A stretch of 64,000 nt of DNA from Acidicapsa dinghuensis (GTDB lineage: Bacteria > Acidobacteriota > Terriglobia > Terriglobales > Acidobacteriaceae): assembly GCF_025685685.1 (NCBI RefSeq), contig NZ_JAGSYH010000010.1:62001-126000 (forward strand), in the 5' to 3' direction. How positions within the stretch are numbered: the first letter of the stretch is position 1; the number at the start of each line of letters is the position of its first letter. The notes under the pieces were generated by a model. That model searched no databases and had not been told where the DNA came from. It worked only from the letters and a program-made list of their open reading frames with translations. Both the position numbers and the translations under genes were made by a program. This document shows, one piece after another, positions 63,303-64,000 of the stretch.

Positions 63303-64000
63303 ATGGGCGATGTAATTCTGGAGGCAAGTCTGCAGGCGACCGGTCAGGCGGCTGGCGAAGTTCGTTACGACGTACTGGTGATTGGCGCCGGACCGACGGG
63401 ATTGGCTTGCGCGATCGATGCGCAGGAGGCAGGTTTTCGGGTAGTGCTGGTGGATAAGGGCTGTCTGTGCAACTCGCTCTTTCACTATCCGGCCCACATG
63501 ACCTTCTTTACGACTTCGGAATTGCTGGAGATTGGAAATATCCCGTTTCCAAGCCCGAATCCGAAACCGACTCGCGTTGAGGCACTCGAGTATTACCGCA
63601 AAGTGGCGACTTATTACCGATTGGATGTGAGACAGTATCAGAATGTGGAGCAGGTGGCGGGGGCTGACGGAGCCTTTCAGGTGCTGCTGCGTGATCGATT
63701 TGGCCGGGAAAGCGTTCTAAAGGCCGCGAAGCTGATCGTGGCGACTGGCTATTACGATCTGCCCAATTATCTCGGAATTCCCGGAGAGGATCTCTCTAAG
63801 GTCAAGCATTACTACGACGATCCGCATCCATATTCAGGGTTGGACGTGCTGATAATTGGCGGGAAGAACTCGGCGGCTATCGCCGCTCTGGAACTTTGGC
63901 GCCACGGCGCGCGCGTGACGCTGGTGCATCGGGGGCCCGATATCCATCGCCATGTGAAGTACTGGATCAAGCCGGATATCGAAAACCGCATCAAAGCAGG
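63303..64000 (+). CDS. ypdA: YpdA-like bacillithiol disulfide reductase (3' truncated by window)
   Basis: The frame opens at ATG 63303 and runs past the window end, so 232 codons are seen. An FAD-type motif DVLVIGAGPTGLACAIDAQ and an NADPH-type motif DVLIIGGKNSAAIAALEL are present, as is the family-typical DKGCLCNSLFHYPAHMTFFTTSELLEIG. YpdA reduces bacillithiol disulfide using NADPH. It fits with bshC 13 kb upstream. No clear Shine-Dalgarno site is visible. Confidence 0.9.
   Translation, partial: MGDVILEASLQATGQAAGEVRYDVLVIGAGPTGLACAIDAQEAGFRVVLVDKGCLCNSLFHYPAHMTFFTTSELLEIGNIPFPSPNPKPTRVEALEYYRKVATYYRLDVRQYQNVEQVAGADGAFQVLLRDRFGRESVLKAAKLIVATGYYDLPNYLGIPGEDLSKVKHYYDDPHPYSGLDVLIIGGKNSAAIAALELWRHGARVTLVHRGPDIHRHVKYWIKPDIENRIKA

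Overview
The window looks like a chromosome segment of an Acidobacteriota bacterium of the Terriglobia/Acidobacteriaceae type. This is inferred from gene content and style, not from a database search. Supporting signs are moderately high GC, an RNase E/G with a huge disordered insert in its S1 domain, a surface sedolisin with Ig-like repeats, YncE-type propellers, bacillithiol genes (bshC and a ypdA-like gene), futalosine-route menaquinone synthesis (mqnC), many small ParE/BrnT/VapBC-type toxin modules, and short palindromic intergenic elements. No rRNA, tRNA, CRISPR array or complete insertion sequence was seen.

Layout. 1-8.8 kb: end of a propeller protein, a VOC-RibH fusion overlapping nusB, a crotonase, a lipoprotein, a His-rich PadR regulator with a perfect palindrome upstream, a ParE-type toxin-antitoxin pair, an aldehyde dehydrogenase and a minimal M50 protease. 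8.9-26.2 kb: the cell-shape locus mreBCD ... mrdA-rodA-rng. It is split by about 7 kb of mostly opposite-strand genes: a UGM-like flavoprotein, a DHA2 exporter, an isoprenoid-synthase-fold protein, a fatty-acid hydroxylase/sterol desaturase and a GntR regulator. Six TGCGCAAT boxes at an exact 21-bp period lie upstream of mreB, and a palindromic element is embedded in the 3' end of mrdA. 26-38 kb: outer-membrane protein, Xaa-Pro peptidase, BrnT-type toxin module, CslA-like glycosyltransferase, sedolisin, YtxH protein and YncE propeller. 38-42.5 kb: mnmA and a cysteine desulfurase, with an interval carrying second, diverged copies of the 3' ends of mnmA and of the propeller gene, which suggests insertion of an allelic segment from a relative. 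42.7-64 kb: DinB-like protein, citrate synthase, PolX, cold-shock protein with a long hairpin in its leader, Nudix hydrolase, bshC, esterase, a secreted proteasome-like Ntn hydrolase candidate, mqnC, cytochrome c, class I fumarase, VapBC, and the start of a YpdA-like reductase.

How genes work together. MreBCD, PBP2 and RodA form the elongasome. RibH with NusB, and MnmA with the cysteine desulfurase, are housekeeping pairs (the latter supplies sulfur for tRNA thiolation). Citrate synthase and fumarase are TCA enzymes, BshC and YpdA belong to bacillithiol metabolism, and MqnC to menaquinone synthesis. The strongest candidates for something undescribed are the 21-bp iteron-like array, the signal-peptide-bearing Ntn hydrolase, the terpenoid/lipid-like island inside the cell-shape locus, the chimeric duplicated 3' ends near 39.5 kb, and several leader hairpins (csp, rng, mrdA, polX, citrate synthase).
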